Source of the DNA: Candidatus Dormiibacterota bacterium
GTDB lineage: Bacteria > Chloroflexota > Dormibacteria > Dormibacterales > Dormibacteraceae
DNA: 38,108 bases
Assembly (NCBI GenBank): GCA_003151935.1
Contig: PLYZ01000073.1
Span: 312 to 38,419 of the forward strand
Direction of reading: 5' to 3'
The position numbers and the translations under genes were made by a program. Of the stretch, positions 23,790 to 31,700 are shown in pieces. How positions within the stretch are numbered: position 1 is the first letter of the stretch; each line of letters begins with the position of its first letter. The notes beneath the pieces were generated by a model, which had not been told where the DNA came from, ran no database searches, and worked only from the letters and a program-made list of their open reading frames with translations.

Positions 23790-24289
23790 TTGCAGTTGGT
23801 GAGTATGAATTCCGCTGCCACGTCGAGCGCCTGGTCGAGCACGGCCAGCAGTCCGTGTCCCTGGCCTTTGAAGATTTCGAGCCGGGACTTCGGAACGAGC
23901 TTTGTGTATTGCTTAAGGAGATCGAGGCGTGCAAAAGGATCGCGATCGCCGCTCAGAAAGAGGGTCGGGCAGCGGATTGATGGCAGGTGCTCGATGCGGA
24001 GCTGGTCCGTGAAGCCCGGACGGTGGAGTGGATATGAAAAAAGGACGAGGCCACCGAAGTCCGCCTCGACCGCGGCCATGCTCGCAACCCTTCCGCCGAA
24101 CGATTGACCACCACCGATGACCTCATGGCCACGACCGGACGTCTTGATGAAGACCGGGACCGCGCGTTCCGCACCTCCGCGTGGAAGATCCACCGCGATG
24201 GCATCGATTCCACGGCGCTTGAACCCATCGACGTAGGGCTTCATCGATGCCGCATTGCCTGATGCGCCATGACCGAGGACGACTCGCAT
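23786..24289 (-). CDS. Small alpha/beta hydrolase (dienelactone-hydrolase/Tex30-like)
   Basis: A 167-residue hydrolase-fold protein with the start MRVVLGHGASGNAASMKPYV and a nucleophile elbow GGGQSFGGRVAS (Ser). CPTLFLSGDRDPFA carries the acid and GQGHGLL the His. The short length and layout resemble the KANL3/Tex30-like group of alpha/beta hydrolases, whose reactions are mostly unknown. It is the first gene of the minus-strand operon that leads into the glucan genes. No clear ribosome site precedes its ATG, and the upstream region holds divergent regulatory signals. Confidence 0.82.
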   Translation of the reverse strand: MRVVLGHGASGNAASMKPYVDGFKRRGIDAIAVDLPRGGAERAVPVFIKTSGRGHEVIGGGQSFGGRVASMAAVEADFGGLVLFSYPLHRPGFTDQLRIEHLPSIRCPTLFLSGDRDPFARLDLLKQYTKLVPKSRLEIFKGQGHGLLAVLDQALDVAAEFILTNCK

Positions 24290-24367
24290 GATGTCTATCG
24301 TCGCAGTCTTTTTGTTGTTGGTGCACCCGACGTCAAGAGGTCATGCGAGGTCTTTATCGACCCGCAT

Positions 24368-24382
24368 TGGAAAAATTTTCCA
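24368..24382. promoter_or_regulatory. Palindromic operator-like site
   Basis: TGGAAAA-A-TTTTCCA, a perfect 7-base inverted repeat around one base, lies between the divergent hydrolase operon and the lysine-rich peptide gene. It stands out as AT-rich within GC-rich surroundings and may bind a regulator of one or both units. Confidence 0.45.
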
Positions 24383-24414
24383 CAGGCCTGACGAAAAATA
24401 TTTCGCGCGAACCA

Positions 24415-24444
24415 TTGACGTGAGAGGGTTCATTCAGGTATCAC
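24415..24444 (+). promoter_or_regulatory. Candidate promoter of the lysine-rich peptide gene
   Basis: TTGACG at 24415-24420 and TATCAC at 24439-24444, spacing 18. It would give a leader of about 180 bases before the peptide's ATG. Confidence 0.4.
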
Positions 24445-24629
24445 AACACTTTGTATGGCGATGCTGCTCGTGGTTGCCACCACAGAGGCGACGGACCCGA
24501 CTCGAGTCAGCGTGTCATTTCGTACAACCGCCAACGTCTCGGAGTCCTCGTCATTGAGGCTTCGCGACGAAGCCCGTGGGATCAACGGAACCTATCGGGT
24601 CGTATCACCGGAGAAGGAGGTTATGCATT

Positions 24630-24701
24630 ATGGCCGCTAAGAAGAAGGCAGCGAAGAAGACCGCCGCCAAGAAGAAGCCAGCCGCGAAGAAGAAGAAGTA
24701 G
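24630..24701 (+). CDS. Lysine-rich 23-residue peptide (histone H1-like composition)
   Basis: ATG 24630 follows AAGGAGG (24614-24620) with nine-base spacing, the best ribosome site in the window. The product alternates Ala/Lys blocks (MAAKKKAAKKTAAKKKPAAK and three more Lys) and is over half lysine. The composition matches the C-terminal tails of bacterial histone H1-like and mycobacterial HU proteins, which neutralise DNA, but here no globular domain is attached. A strong terminator 35 bases after the stop closes the unit, so it is a self-contained, probably highly expressed gene. A nucleoid or RNA-binding role is inference from charge only. Confidence 0.7.
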   Translation: MAAKKKAAKKTAAKKKPAAKKKK

Positions 24702-24735
24702 TTAAAACTTCTTCATTCTTTTTTTAGTCCGTTCC

Positions 24736-24770
24736 GTGCCGGGGTTCTGTGGAGCCCCGGCACTTTTCTT
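24736..24770 (+). terminator. Rho-independent terminator of the lysine-rich peptide gene
   Basis: GTGCCGGGGTTC and GAGCCCCGGCAC form a 12-pair stem (one T-G) with loop TGTG, followed by TTTTCTT. Confidence 0.9.
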
Positions 24771-24798
24771 ATGAGAGGGAACCAAGATTCCCTCTCAT
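24771..24798. repeat. Perfect inverted repeat next to the terminator
   Basis: ATGAGAGGGAA and TTCCCTCTCAT pair over 11 bases with loop CCAAGA. It directly abuts the terminator's T-run and has no T-run of its own on either strand. Its outer bases (ATGAG/CTCAT) are the same as those of the hairpin at 19232-19260. Confidence 0.6.
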
Positions 24799-24834
24799 GG
24801 CTCACCCTCCCTCCTCGCGACGCATGGAGGCGAA

Positions 24835-24869
24835 GAGAACAAAGTCGCAGCCGGGTTTAACCCGGCTGC
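24835..24869 (-). terminator. Probable terminator of the glycine-oxidase-like gene
   Basis: GCAGCCGGGTT and AACCCGGCTGC (24847-24869) form an 11-base stem around one base. On the minus strand the stem is followed by GACTTTGTTCTC, a moderate T-rich tail. It lies 18 bases after the gene's stop. Confidence 0.6.
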
Positions 24870-24887
24870 CCATACAGCGTTAGCGCT

Positions 24888-25898
24888 TCAAGAGATCAGA
24901 GAGGCGACCTGCATCGCGGCGAGCGGAGCCAGGAGAATCCCCTTGCGGTGATGCCCGGTCGCGACGATCAGGTTTCGGACGCCCACTGCTTCGACGATCG
25001 GACGTCCATCGCGGGTCACCGGACGCAATCCCGCCCACGCACGCAGCAGGCTCGCGGCGCCAAGGTCTGGCACCAACCGGCGCGCAAGGTTGAGCAGCGT
25101 CGCGATTCCAGCGACGGTCGGACGATCATCGAAGCCCGAATCCTCCTCGGTGCCGCCCGCGATGATGGTTCCGTCCGCCTTCGGCACGAGGTAGCCGTTG
25201 GACCAGAAGACGCTGTGCTTCAAGACAAGCGCCCGTGGGTCGAGCGCCGCGAGCTGGCCGCGCTGCGGACGCACATCAACATCAACGCCCGCCGTCGAAG
25301 CCACCTCTTTGCTCCACGGCCCGGCGGCGATCACCGCCCAATCGGCCTCGTGCGAGCCTGCCGCGGTGATGACCCGGTGGACCTCATCGCCGGAGCGCTC
25401 AAAGCCAATGACCGGTGTGCCCTCGCGTATCGCCGCACCGCGCGCAGCCACCGCCCTGGCAAGGGCGCGGACAAACCGGGGCGGTGTCAGGTGCGCGTGC
25501 TTCAGCAGCACGGCGCCCAGGACGTCGGCGCTCAGAGAGGGCTCCGCCTTGCGGCAGGCCTGTGCATCGAGCCAGCGTCCGCCTGCAGCGCGCAGCCTCG
25601 CCACCTCCTCCGGTTCGAACGCGGGCTGCAGGCCTTCTTGAACTCGGTATTCGACGTTCATCGCACTGTCCTTTTCGATGCGCGCGATGAGCTCGGGAAA
25701 CAGCTGGAGGCTTTGATTGGCCGATTCTTCTGCCGGTACGGTGGTGCTCTGTGGACTCAGCTCGCCGGCGGCGGCGCCTGAGGCACGGCACGCGAGCTGG
25801 TCGCGCTCGAGCAGGGTGACCTGGTGTCCTTCGAAGCTCAATCGCTCGGCGACCGCGCATCCGATCACCCCTCCTCCGATCACGACGACCTTCGCCAT
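24888..25898 (-). CDS. FAD-dependent oxidoreductase, glycine oxidase (ThiO)-like
   Basis: A 336-residue DAO-family flavoenzyme. The FAD motif VVVIGGGVIGCAVAERLSFE is at residues 4-23, ACRASGAAAGELSP forms the second contact, VIAAGPWS is the mid-protein motif, and the end GHHRKGILLAPLAAMQVASL is close to the glycine oxidase ThiO pattern. ThiO converts glycine to iminoglyoxylate for the thiazole ring of thiamine; related enzymes oxidise other amino acids. No thiamine genes are adjacent, so the role remains open. It starts 98 bases from the divergent imuA gene; the LexA operator in that gap might affect both directions. Confidence 0.85.
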   Translation of the reverse strand: MAKVVVIGGGVIGCAVAERLSFEGHQVTLLERDQLACRASGAAAGELSPQSTTVPAEESANQSLQLFPELIARIEKDSAMNVEYRVQEGLQPAFEPEEVARLRAAGGRWLDAQACRKAEPSLSADVLGAVLLKHAHLTPPRFVRALARAVAARGAAIREGTPVIGFERSGDEVHRVITAAGSHEADWAVIAAGPWSKEVASTAGVDVDVRPQRGQLAALDPRALVLKHSVFWSNGYLVPKADGTIIAGGTEEDSGFDDRPTVAGIATLLNLARRLVPDLGAASLLRAWAGLRPVTRDGRPIVEAVGVRNLIVATGHHRKGILLAPLAAMQVASLIS

Positions 25899-25918
25899 AT
25901 AGAGAAGATAAGCAGTCC

Positions 25919-25947
25919 TTGACTTACGAACATTTGTTCGATATGGT
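25919..25947 (+). promoter_or_regulatory. SOS promoter with LexA box
   Basis: TTGACT (25919-25924) and TATGGT (25942-25947) are separated by 17 bases. The spacer carries CGAACATTTGTTCG (25927-25940), a perfect match to the CGAAC-N4-GTTCG LexA operator of Gram-positive and actinobacterial SOS systems. LexA bound here would block polymerase, so the downstream mutasome genes should be DNA-damage induced. Confidence 0.88.
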
Positions 25948-25997
25948 CAGCATGCCTCCACACCTCCCCTGCGTCTTCTCCCCCGAGGCGGCCAAAG

Positions 25998-26747
25998 ATG
26001 CAGGAAGCACTCAACATTGCGATCAACTCGATTCGGGTCCGTTTCGGCAGCGAGGCGCTGACGAGGGCGGCGGAGCTTCCGCCCCCGCAGCCCTGGCCAA
26101 GCCGGACTCCGATCGACCGCCTGACCGGGATCGGGGGACTGCCTCACGGCCGGCTCACCCTTTTGAGCGGGCACGGAACGTGCGGCAAGCTCACGCTCGC
26201 TCTTCTACTGCTGGCCAGCGCGACTCGCGAGTTCGCGCACGCGATGGTGATCGAGACCAGTGCGAATTTCGATCCCTGGACGCTGCTTCCCTTCTATCCC
26301 GAGCTGAGCGCGCTGACCGTGGTCCGCGCGCCGGCTCCTGATCCGGCTGGAGAAGCCGCGGTGGCACTGGCCAGGGCTGGAGCCGGCTTCATCCTATTAA
26401 TGGGCGAGATCCCTGAGCACTGGTTGGGACCCCTGGAGTCAGGGGCCAGCCGTTCGGGAACCGTGATCGTGGGAGTGGTCGACGCGCCCGGGCGGGCGTT
26501 CGCGCACGCCTCGAGCTTGAGCGTTGGTTTTTCGCGCACGGATTGGATCTGGGAACGCGGGCAGCTCGTGGGGCTTCGCGCCTCGGCTCGGTGCGTTAAA
26601 AACCGCGTCGCCCCTCCGCTTGGAGAAACCGAGCTGGAGATCCGCTACCCGCTGGGCACGAAGGCGCTGTCCGACCACCGTGGCCAGGTGTCTGAAATTC
26701 CTTCGATTCGCGTGGAAGGGCTCGAATGCACGTCTGCTGTGGTCTGA
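25998..26747 (+). CDS. imuA: ImuA-like RecA-fold protein of the translesion mutasome
   Basis: A 249-residue RecA-related protein. Residues 38-70 (PIDRLTGIGGLPHGRLTLLS, then GHGTCGKLTLALLLL) correspond to the RecA nucleotide-binding region, with a slightly altered P-loop (GHGTCGKLT, 58-66). In ImuA/ImuA' systems this protein partners ImuB and DnaE2 in error-prone replication past DNA damage. It is the first gene behind the SOS promoter and overlaps imuB by 22 bases. ATG 25998 has GAGGCGG upstream at eight bases. Confidence 0.85.
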   Translation: MQEALNIAINSIRVRFGSEALTRAAELPPPQPWPSRTPIDRLTGIGGLPHGRLTLLSGHGTCGKLTLALLLLASATREFAHAMVIETSANFDPWTLLPFYPELSALTVVRAPAPDPAGEAAVALARAGAGFILLMGEIPEHWLGPLESGASRSGTVIVGVVDAPGRAFAHASSLSVGFSRTDWIWERGQLVGLRASARCVKNRVAPPLGETELEIRYPLGTKALSDHRGQVSEIPSIRVEGLECTSAVV

Positions 26748-27931
26748 CCAACCACCTGGAGCTCGCCCGGCGGCCGGACCTGTACGGGAATCCCGTCGTG
26801 GTCGGACATCCAGGGGGCAGGGGGGAGTCCCCCATCAATAAATTCGAGCACGTGATCGCTGTTTCCGAAGAGGCAGCTCCGTTTGGCGTGGCGCCGGGGA
26901 TGGCATTGCGCCAGGCGGAGCATCTCTGCCCGCAAGCGAACTTCCTTCCCCCTGACCCTGAAGCGGCCGCGCGCCTGCGAGAGCTCATCTCTTCCGCGCT
27001 CTACGACCTCGCGCCGGCGGTCGAGGTCCATGTCGAAGGGATCGCGTGGCTGGACGTGAGCGGCGTCGTGAAGGGAGGCGCGATAAGTGAGGCACGGCGC
27101 AGGCTGCGTGCCGCCATCGGCCGTGAACCGAGGCTGGGTCTTGCGCCAGGCCCTTTCTCAGCCCGGCTTGCCGCCGCACGCGCGCGACCTGGACGTCTGG
27201 TGCGTGTCGATGAGGCTCGCGCATTTCTCGCTCCGCTTTCATCTCACGAGCTCCCGCTCGACGCGGAGCAGCTCGAGCGCCTGGACCTCCTGGGTCTTCG
27301 CACACTTGGCGCGGTGGCGGCGATCGGTCCACGCGAGCTGGAGAGCCAGCTCGGCCACGACGGACGTCATGCGGTCATGCTCGCGCGAGGTCTCGAGCCC
27401 GACCAGCTCACGCCTTGGCGTCCTCCTCTTTTCACCAGCGCGCATCGACAGTTCGAGGAGCCGGTCGAAGACCGCGAGGCCCTGCTGTTCGTCGCCCGCG
27501 CGCTGTGCGGCGACCTGGCACAGGAGCTCGGCCTGCGCGGGGCGGGCGCCAAGCGCATTCGTGTGCGGCTGATGTTCGAGTCCGCCGGGCGCGCGCAGGG
27601 CGCACTTCTATTAGAAACTGAGCAGCGCGAGACCGTCGTGCGGCATCCGCTGAGCAGCGCGGCGGAGCTGTTCGGCTTGATCGGCTCTTGGGTCAAGGAA
27701 TGGCAGCCGCGCGCTCCGATCACCGAGCTGTGGATCGAGCTGCCGGTGCTCGAGGGCGCCGGGCGGCGGCAGCTGCGGCTGTGGGCGGGCGGGGATGGAA
27801 ACAGCGAAGAGGTGATCGCCGCCCTCGAGCGGTTGCAGGAACGGTGGCAAGACCAATTTGGAGCCGAGGTGGTCCACAAGCCACGCCCAGCGCTGCTCTC
27901 CTCCCCACTCCCATCGCAGCGCTTCGCGTGA
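26726..27931 (+). CDS. imuB: ImuB-like Y-family polymerase paralogue
   Basis: A 401-residue Y-family protein. The N-terminal palm/fingers region begins MHVCCGLTNHLELARRPDLY, and GVAPGMALRQAEHLCP is the usual finger segment. The palm motif normally SIDE-x-x-LD appears as VHVEGIAWLDVSG, and the HhH region contains LDLLGLRTLGAVAAIGPREL. The acidic active-site residues of true Y-polymerases are not all kept, as is normal for ImuB, which serves as a non-catalytic hub linking DnaE2, ImuA' and the sliding clamp. No obvious clamp-binding motif was recognised by eye. It overlaps imuA and the DUF6504 gene, so the three are co-translated. Confidence 0.9.
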   Translation: MHVCCGLTNHLELARRPDLYGNPVVVGHPGGRGESPINKFEHVIAVSEEAAPFGVAPGMALRQAEHLCPQANFLPPDPEAAARLRELISSALYDLAPAVEVHVEGIAWLDVSGVVKGGAISEARRRLRAAIGREPRLGLAPGPFSARLAAARARPGRLVRVDEARAFLAPLSSHELPLDAEQLERLDLLGLRTLGAVAAIGPRELESQLGHDGRHAVMLARGLEPDQLTPWRPPLFTSAHRQFEEPVEDREALLFVARALCGDLAQELGLRGAGAKRIRVRLMFESAGRAQGALLLETEQRETVVRHPLSSAAELFGLIGSWVKEWQPRAPITELWIELPVLEGAGRRQLRLWAGGDGNSEEVIAALERLQERWQDQFGAEVVHKPRPALLSSPLPSQRFA

Positions 27932-28176
27932 CCCGGCTGCTCTCGCCTCCCGCCGCGATCGAGGTCACGCTGGCCGGCGACGGCACGCCGGCCTTCATCA
28001 CCGGCGCCTTCAGCGGGTCGATCGACCCGATCGCGCGCTGGAAGGTCGAAACCGAGTGGTGGAAGCAGCCCGTCGTCCGCGAGTACTGGAAGGCGCTGCT
28101 CAACAGCAACCTTCTTTGCGAGCTGTACCACGACCTTTCGCGAGACGAATGGTTCCTGGAGCGGGTCTATGACTGA
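27928..28176 (+). CDS. DUF6504-like protein, ImuB-associated
   Basis: An 82-residue protein starting at GTG 27928 with a GTGA overlap with the imuB stop. The pattern VTRLLSPPAAIEV, VETEWWKQPVVREYWKALL and DEWFLERVYD matches the small DUF6504 protein that commonly follows imuB in actinobacteria-like genomes. In those genomes it is sometimes fused to ImuB. Its role is unknown, but linkage and coupling imply it is part of the SOS mutasome. It is the last gene of the imuA operon; a convergent gene ends four bases later. Confidence 0.8.
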   Translation: MTRLLSPPAAIEVTLAGDGTPAFITGAFSGSIDPIARWKVETEWWKQPVVREYWKALLNSNLLCELYHDLSRDEWFLERVYD

Positions 28177-28180
28177 GAGG

Positions 28181-28381
28181 TCAGAAGGGCAGCGCGACCA
28201 CGTCCGGCTCTCTCCACCCCATTCTTGCATCGGTGCCGAACATCGCGTCCCGGCTCCAGTGCCGCAGCGGAGTGTTCTTGTTGAGCAGCAGCGGGTAGGC
28301 GGCGAGGAACTCTTCAAAGCTCGCGATCTCCGGCCGGTCGGACACTGCGTGCGCGACCAGCCGCACCCAGAACCTGGTCAT
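28181..28381 (-). CDS. Conserved-looking small protein, 66 aa
   Basis: ATG 28381 to the stop at 28181, convergent with the DUF6504 gene. The sequence (MTRFWVRLVAHAVSDRPEIA, then FEEFLAAYPLLLNKNTPL and DAMFGTDARMGWREPDVVAL) has the balanced composition of a real folded protein and is unlike shadow frames here, but I recognise no family. The ribosome site is weak. It sits between the two halves of the SOS mutasome, which may be coincidence. Confidence 0.55.
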   Translation of the reverse strand: MTRFWVRLVAHAVSDRPEIASFEEFLAAYPLLLNKNTPLRHWSRDAMFGTDARMGWREPDVVALPF

Positions 28382-28767
28382 GGTGTCGTGATAGAGCGGT
28401 CCTTAGCTGTTGTGTTCGGCAAACCTCTGGATGCCAGCGGTCACGACTTCCTCCGCCGCGCCGGCGCCATGACGCCGGACGGCAAGCCACGCGAGCGTAG
28501 GTGGTCGCGGCGCCTGAACTCCGAGGGGGGCAAGCTCACGCTGAAGAAGCGCGCAGAAACTCATCGTTGGGAGTCATGGCTTGAAGGGCCTCCTCAGAAA
28601 AAGAAATGACCCCGCCGGCTCGCTTCGCTGGCTCCGGCGCCTGCCTTGCGGCTGGTGCCAGATCCCTCGCACGTTTCCTTCGGGGCCGTTGGAAAACGTA
28701 ACGCGCCCACCGAGAGCTTGCAATCCCTGATTTGGGTCGCCTGGCAACGCGAGGTAGCCGCATCCGC
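28382..28767. other. Mostly non-coding gap between small gene and dnaE2
   Basis: The gap is 386 bases. A basic 65-codon frame from GTG 28412 to 28609 (containing GAMTPDGKPRERRWSRRL) is open but has no ribosome site, so it is not called as a gene. No LexA box (GAAC-N4-GTTC) is seen here, although dnaE2 follows. No other structure was recognised. Confidence 0.4.
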
Positions 28768-31700
28768 GTGAACCCATACGTTGAGCTGCATTGCCACTCC
28801 AACTTCTCGTTCCTCGACGGCGGATCTCACCCTTATGAGCTGGCCGCCCGCGCTGCCGAGCTCGAGATGCCCGCGCTTGCGATCACCGACCGCGGCGGCG
28901 TCTACGGGGCGGTGCGATTTCTCCAGGCCTGCCGCAAGCTGGGCGTGAAGCCGATCATCGGCACGGCCCTGGAGGTGGACGGCCAGGAGGTCGTCATGAT
29001 CGCCCGCAACCTCAGCGGGTACTCGAACCTCTGCCGGCTGCTGAGCTTCGCGCACGCCGACCAGCCCAAGGGCGAAGCACGCGCGAGCATCGCCAAGGTC
29101 GCCGAGCATCGCGGGGATCTCTTCTATCTCAGCGCGACCGACGACGAGAGGCGGTTGCGCGAACTGCAGGAGGCGCTTGGCAAGGAGAACGTCTTCAGCG
29201 AGCTGCACCATCACCTGTGCCCAGAGGACCAGTGGGTGCTCGAGGGCCGCGCGGCGATGGCGAAACGCTGCGGAGCCGCGGTGGTGGCGACGAACGAGGT
29301 GCACTACCACGTCCCTGAACGGCGAAGGCTGCATGACGTGCTGGTGGCGATCCGCCATCGCGCCACCCTCGAGTCAGCCCGCCCACACCTCTTTCCCAAC
29401 TCCGAGCACCACCTGAAGGGTGGTGCGGATATGAGGCCGCTCTTCAAGGGCCATGCCGAGGCGCTGGCCACACCGTGGGACATCGCGCGGGAATGCGACG
29501 TGGACCTCGACTTTCGCAAGGTGCGCTTTCCAGGCTATCCCGTGCCCGCGGGCGAAACGCCCTTCTCCTTTCTCTACAAGCTCTGCTTCGAAGGCGTCCG
29601 CGAGCGCTACCGCCCGATCACACCCGAGGTCGCACGCCGCCTGCAGCGCGAGCTCGACGTGATCGAGAAGACCCGCCTCGCCGAGTTCTTCCTCATCAAC
29701 TGGGACCTGATGCGGTTCGCGCGCGAGCATGGAGTTCCGGGCCAGGGTCGCGGCTCGGCCGCCGACTCGATCGTCGCCTACGTGCTCGGAATCACGCGGG
29801 TCGACCCCATCGAGCACAACCTGCTCTTCGAGCGCTTCCTGCACGAAGAGATGACCAGCACGCCGGACATAGACATCGACTTCTCGACCGCGCATCGCGA
29901 GCAGGTGATCCAGTACATCTATGACAAGTACGGCTGGGAGCGCACCGGGATGGTTTGCAACGTCGTGACCTTCCAGCCGCGGATGGCGATCCGCCAGGTG
30001 GGCAAGGCGCTCGGCTTTTCGGCCGAGCTGCTCGACCGGCTGGCCAAGGGCGTGGACCGATGGTTCACGGAGGACGTCGCGGACTCGATGCTGGACGCGG
30101 TGCCGCCTCCTGACATGCGGCCTCAGAGCTGGCAGCAGTTCCTGGAGCTGTGCAGGGAGGTGATCGAGTTTCCACGGCACCTGTCGATACACAACGGCGG
30201 CATGCTGGTCACCGGCGAGCCGCTGGTCGAGATCGTGCCGGTCGAGCCCGCGACCATGGAGGGCCGGCGCGTCGTCCAGTTCAACAAGGACGACGTCGAG
30301 GACCTTGGGCTGATCAAGATGGACATGCTCGGCCTCCGCACGCTTTCAGTGGTGGCGGAGTGCCTCGAGCTGATCAAAGACAAAACCGGCACGCGACCCG
30401 ACCTCGACCAGCTGGCGCTGAACGACCCGAAGGTCTTCGAGATGTGCAGCGCCGCGGACACGATCGGCGTTTTCCAGATCGAGTCGCGGGCGCAGATGCA
30501 GACTCTCCCGCGCACACGCCCGGACACCTTCAACGACCTCGTGGTCGAGGTGGCGATCATCCGGCCGGGCCCGATCCAGGGGAACGCGGTCCACCCATAC
30601 ATTCGACGCAAGCAGGGCCGCGAGATGGTCACGTACGCGCACCCGCTGCTCGAACCCATCCTCAAGGACACACTGGGCGTGATCCTCTATCAGGAACAGA
30701 TCATCGAGATCGCGATGCACGTCGCAGGCATGACGCCAAGCGGTGCAGACGGCTTCCGGCGCGCAATGACCCGCCACCTCAACCGTGTCGAGATGTCATC
30801 GCTCGAGGGTGATTTCATCAACGGGTGCTTGGCCAACGAGGTGCCTCGTGAGGTCGCGGACCAGCTCTTTGCCGCAGTGCAGGGTTTTGCGGTTTACGGA
30901 TTCTGCCGCTCCCACGCGGCCGCATTCGCGCGCACTTCATACGAAACCGCGTGGCTCAAGCTCAATCATGCGGTCGAGTTCGGGTGCGGCCTGCTCAACA
31001 ACCAACCGATGGGCTTCTACCACCCGAGCGTGCTGGTCGAGGACCTGAAGCGCCACGGGGTGACCGTGCTTCCGGTCGACGTCAACCGCTCCGCCGTTCG
31101 ATGCCTCCCCGAACCTCTGCCCCCCACTCAGCAGAACCGAGACCTCCCGCTGGGGCCCTCCCTTCTGTCCGACTCCCTCCCCCAGCCGGCACTCCTGCCC
31201 ACAAGCTATTCCGAGCTCGAAACCAAGTCAACCCAGCCTGTTAAGACCATGACCCACGCCATGCGCGTCGGCTTCAACTACGTCCGCGACCTCGGCGAAG
31301 AGGGCCGTAAGGCGATCGTCGACGAGCGTACCCAACGCCCCTACACCTCCTTCGACGATTTTCTCCACCGGCTTCGCGGCGCCCCGGTCGGACCGCGCGC
31401 GGTTCGCAACCTCGTCATGGTCGGCGCCTTCGACGCGCTCGGCCAACCACGACGCGAGCTGCTCTGGGGCTGGCAGGAAAGGTGGCATGGCCACGGGCTG
31501 CGCAAAGGCATCGAGACGCAATCCGAGCTGCGCCTCAACGGCACCGCACCCGACCTTCCCACCATCGACGCCTTCGACGCCAACCAGCTCGAGTACCGGA
31601 TCTCGGATCTCTCGACCGGCCACCACCTCATCCACTTCTGTCGCGAGCGCCTGCAGCAGATGGGAGCGCTGGAGAGCAACAAGCTGGCCGCAATCGCCAA

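Larger units (their letters stand above)
24290..24629. other. Intergenic regulatory region between divergent units (340 bases)
   Basis: No convincing gene. It is AT-rich for this DNA around 24350-24450 and contains an inverted repeat and a promoter, listed separately. The remainder (24450-24610) would be the 5' leader of the lysine-rich peptide mRNA. A 61-codon frame from 24455 exists but has no ribosome site and overlaps the peptide start. Confidence 0.5.

Noticed and set aside
24455-24640. 61-codon plus-strand frame before the lysine-rich peptide
   Set aside because: No ribosome site at its start, no family resemblance, and its end overlaps the peptide gene whose own start is strongly marked. 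It is more likely mRNA leader.
28412-28609. 65-codon basic frame upstream of dnaE2
   Set aside because: It is open and somewhat protein-like, but it has a GTG start without a ribosome site and no recognised family. It is mentioned in the gap description only.
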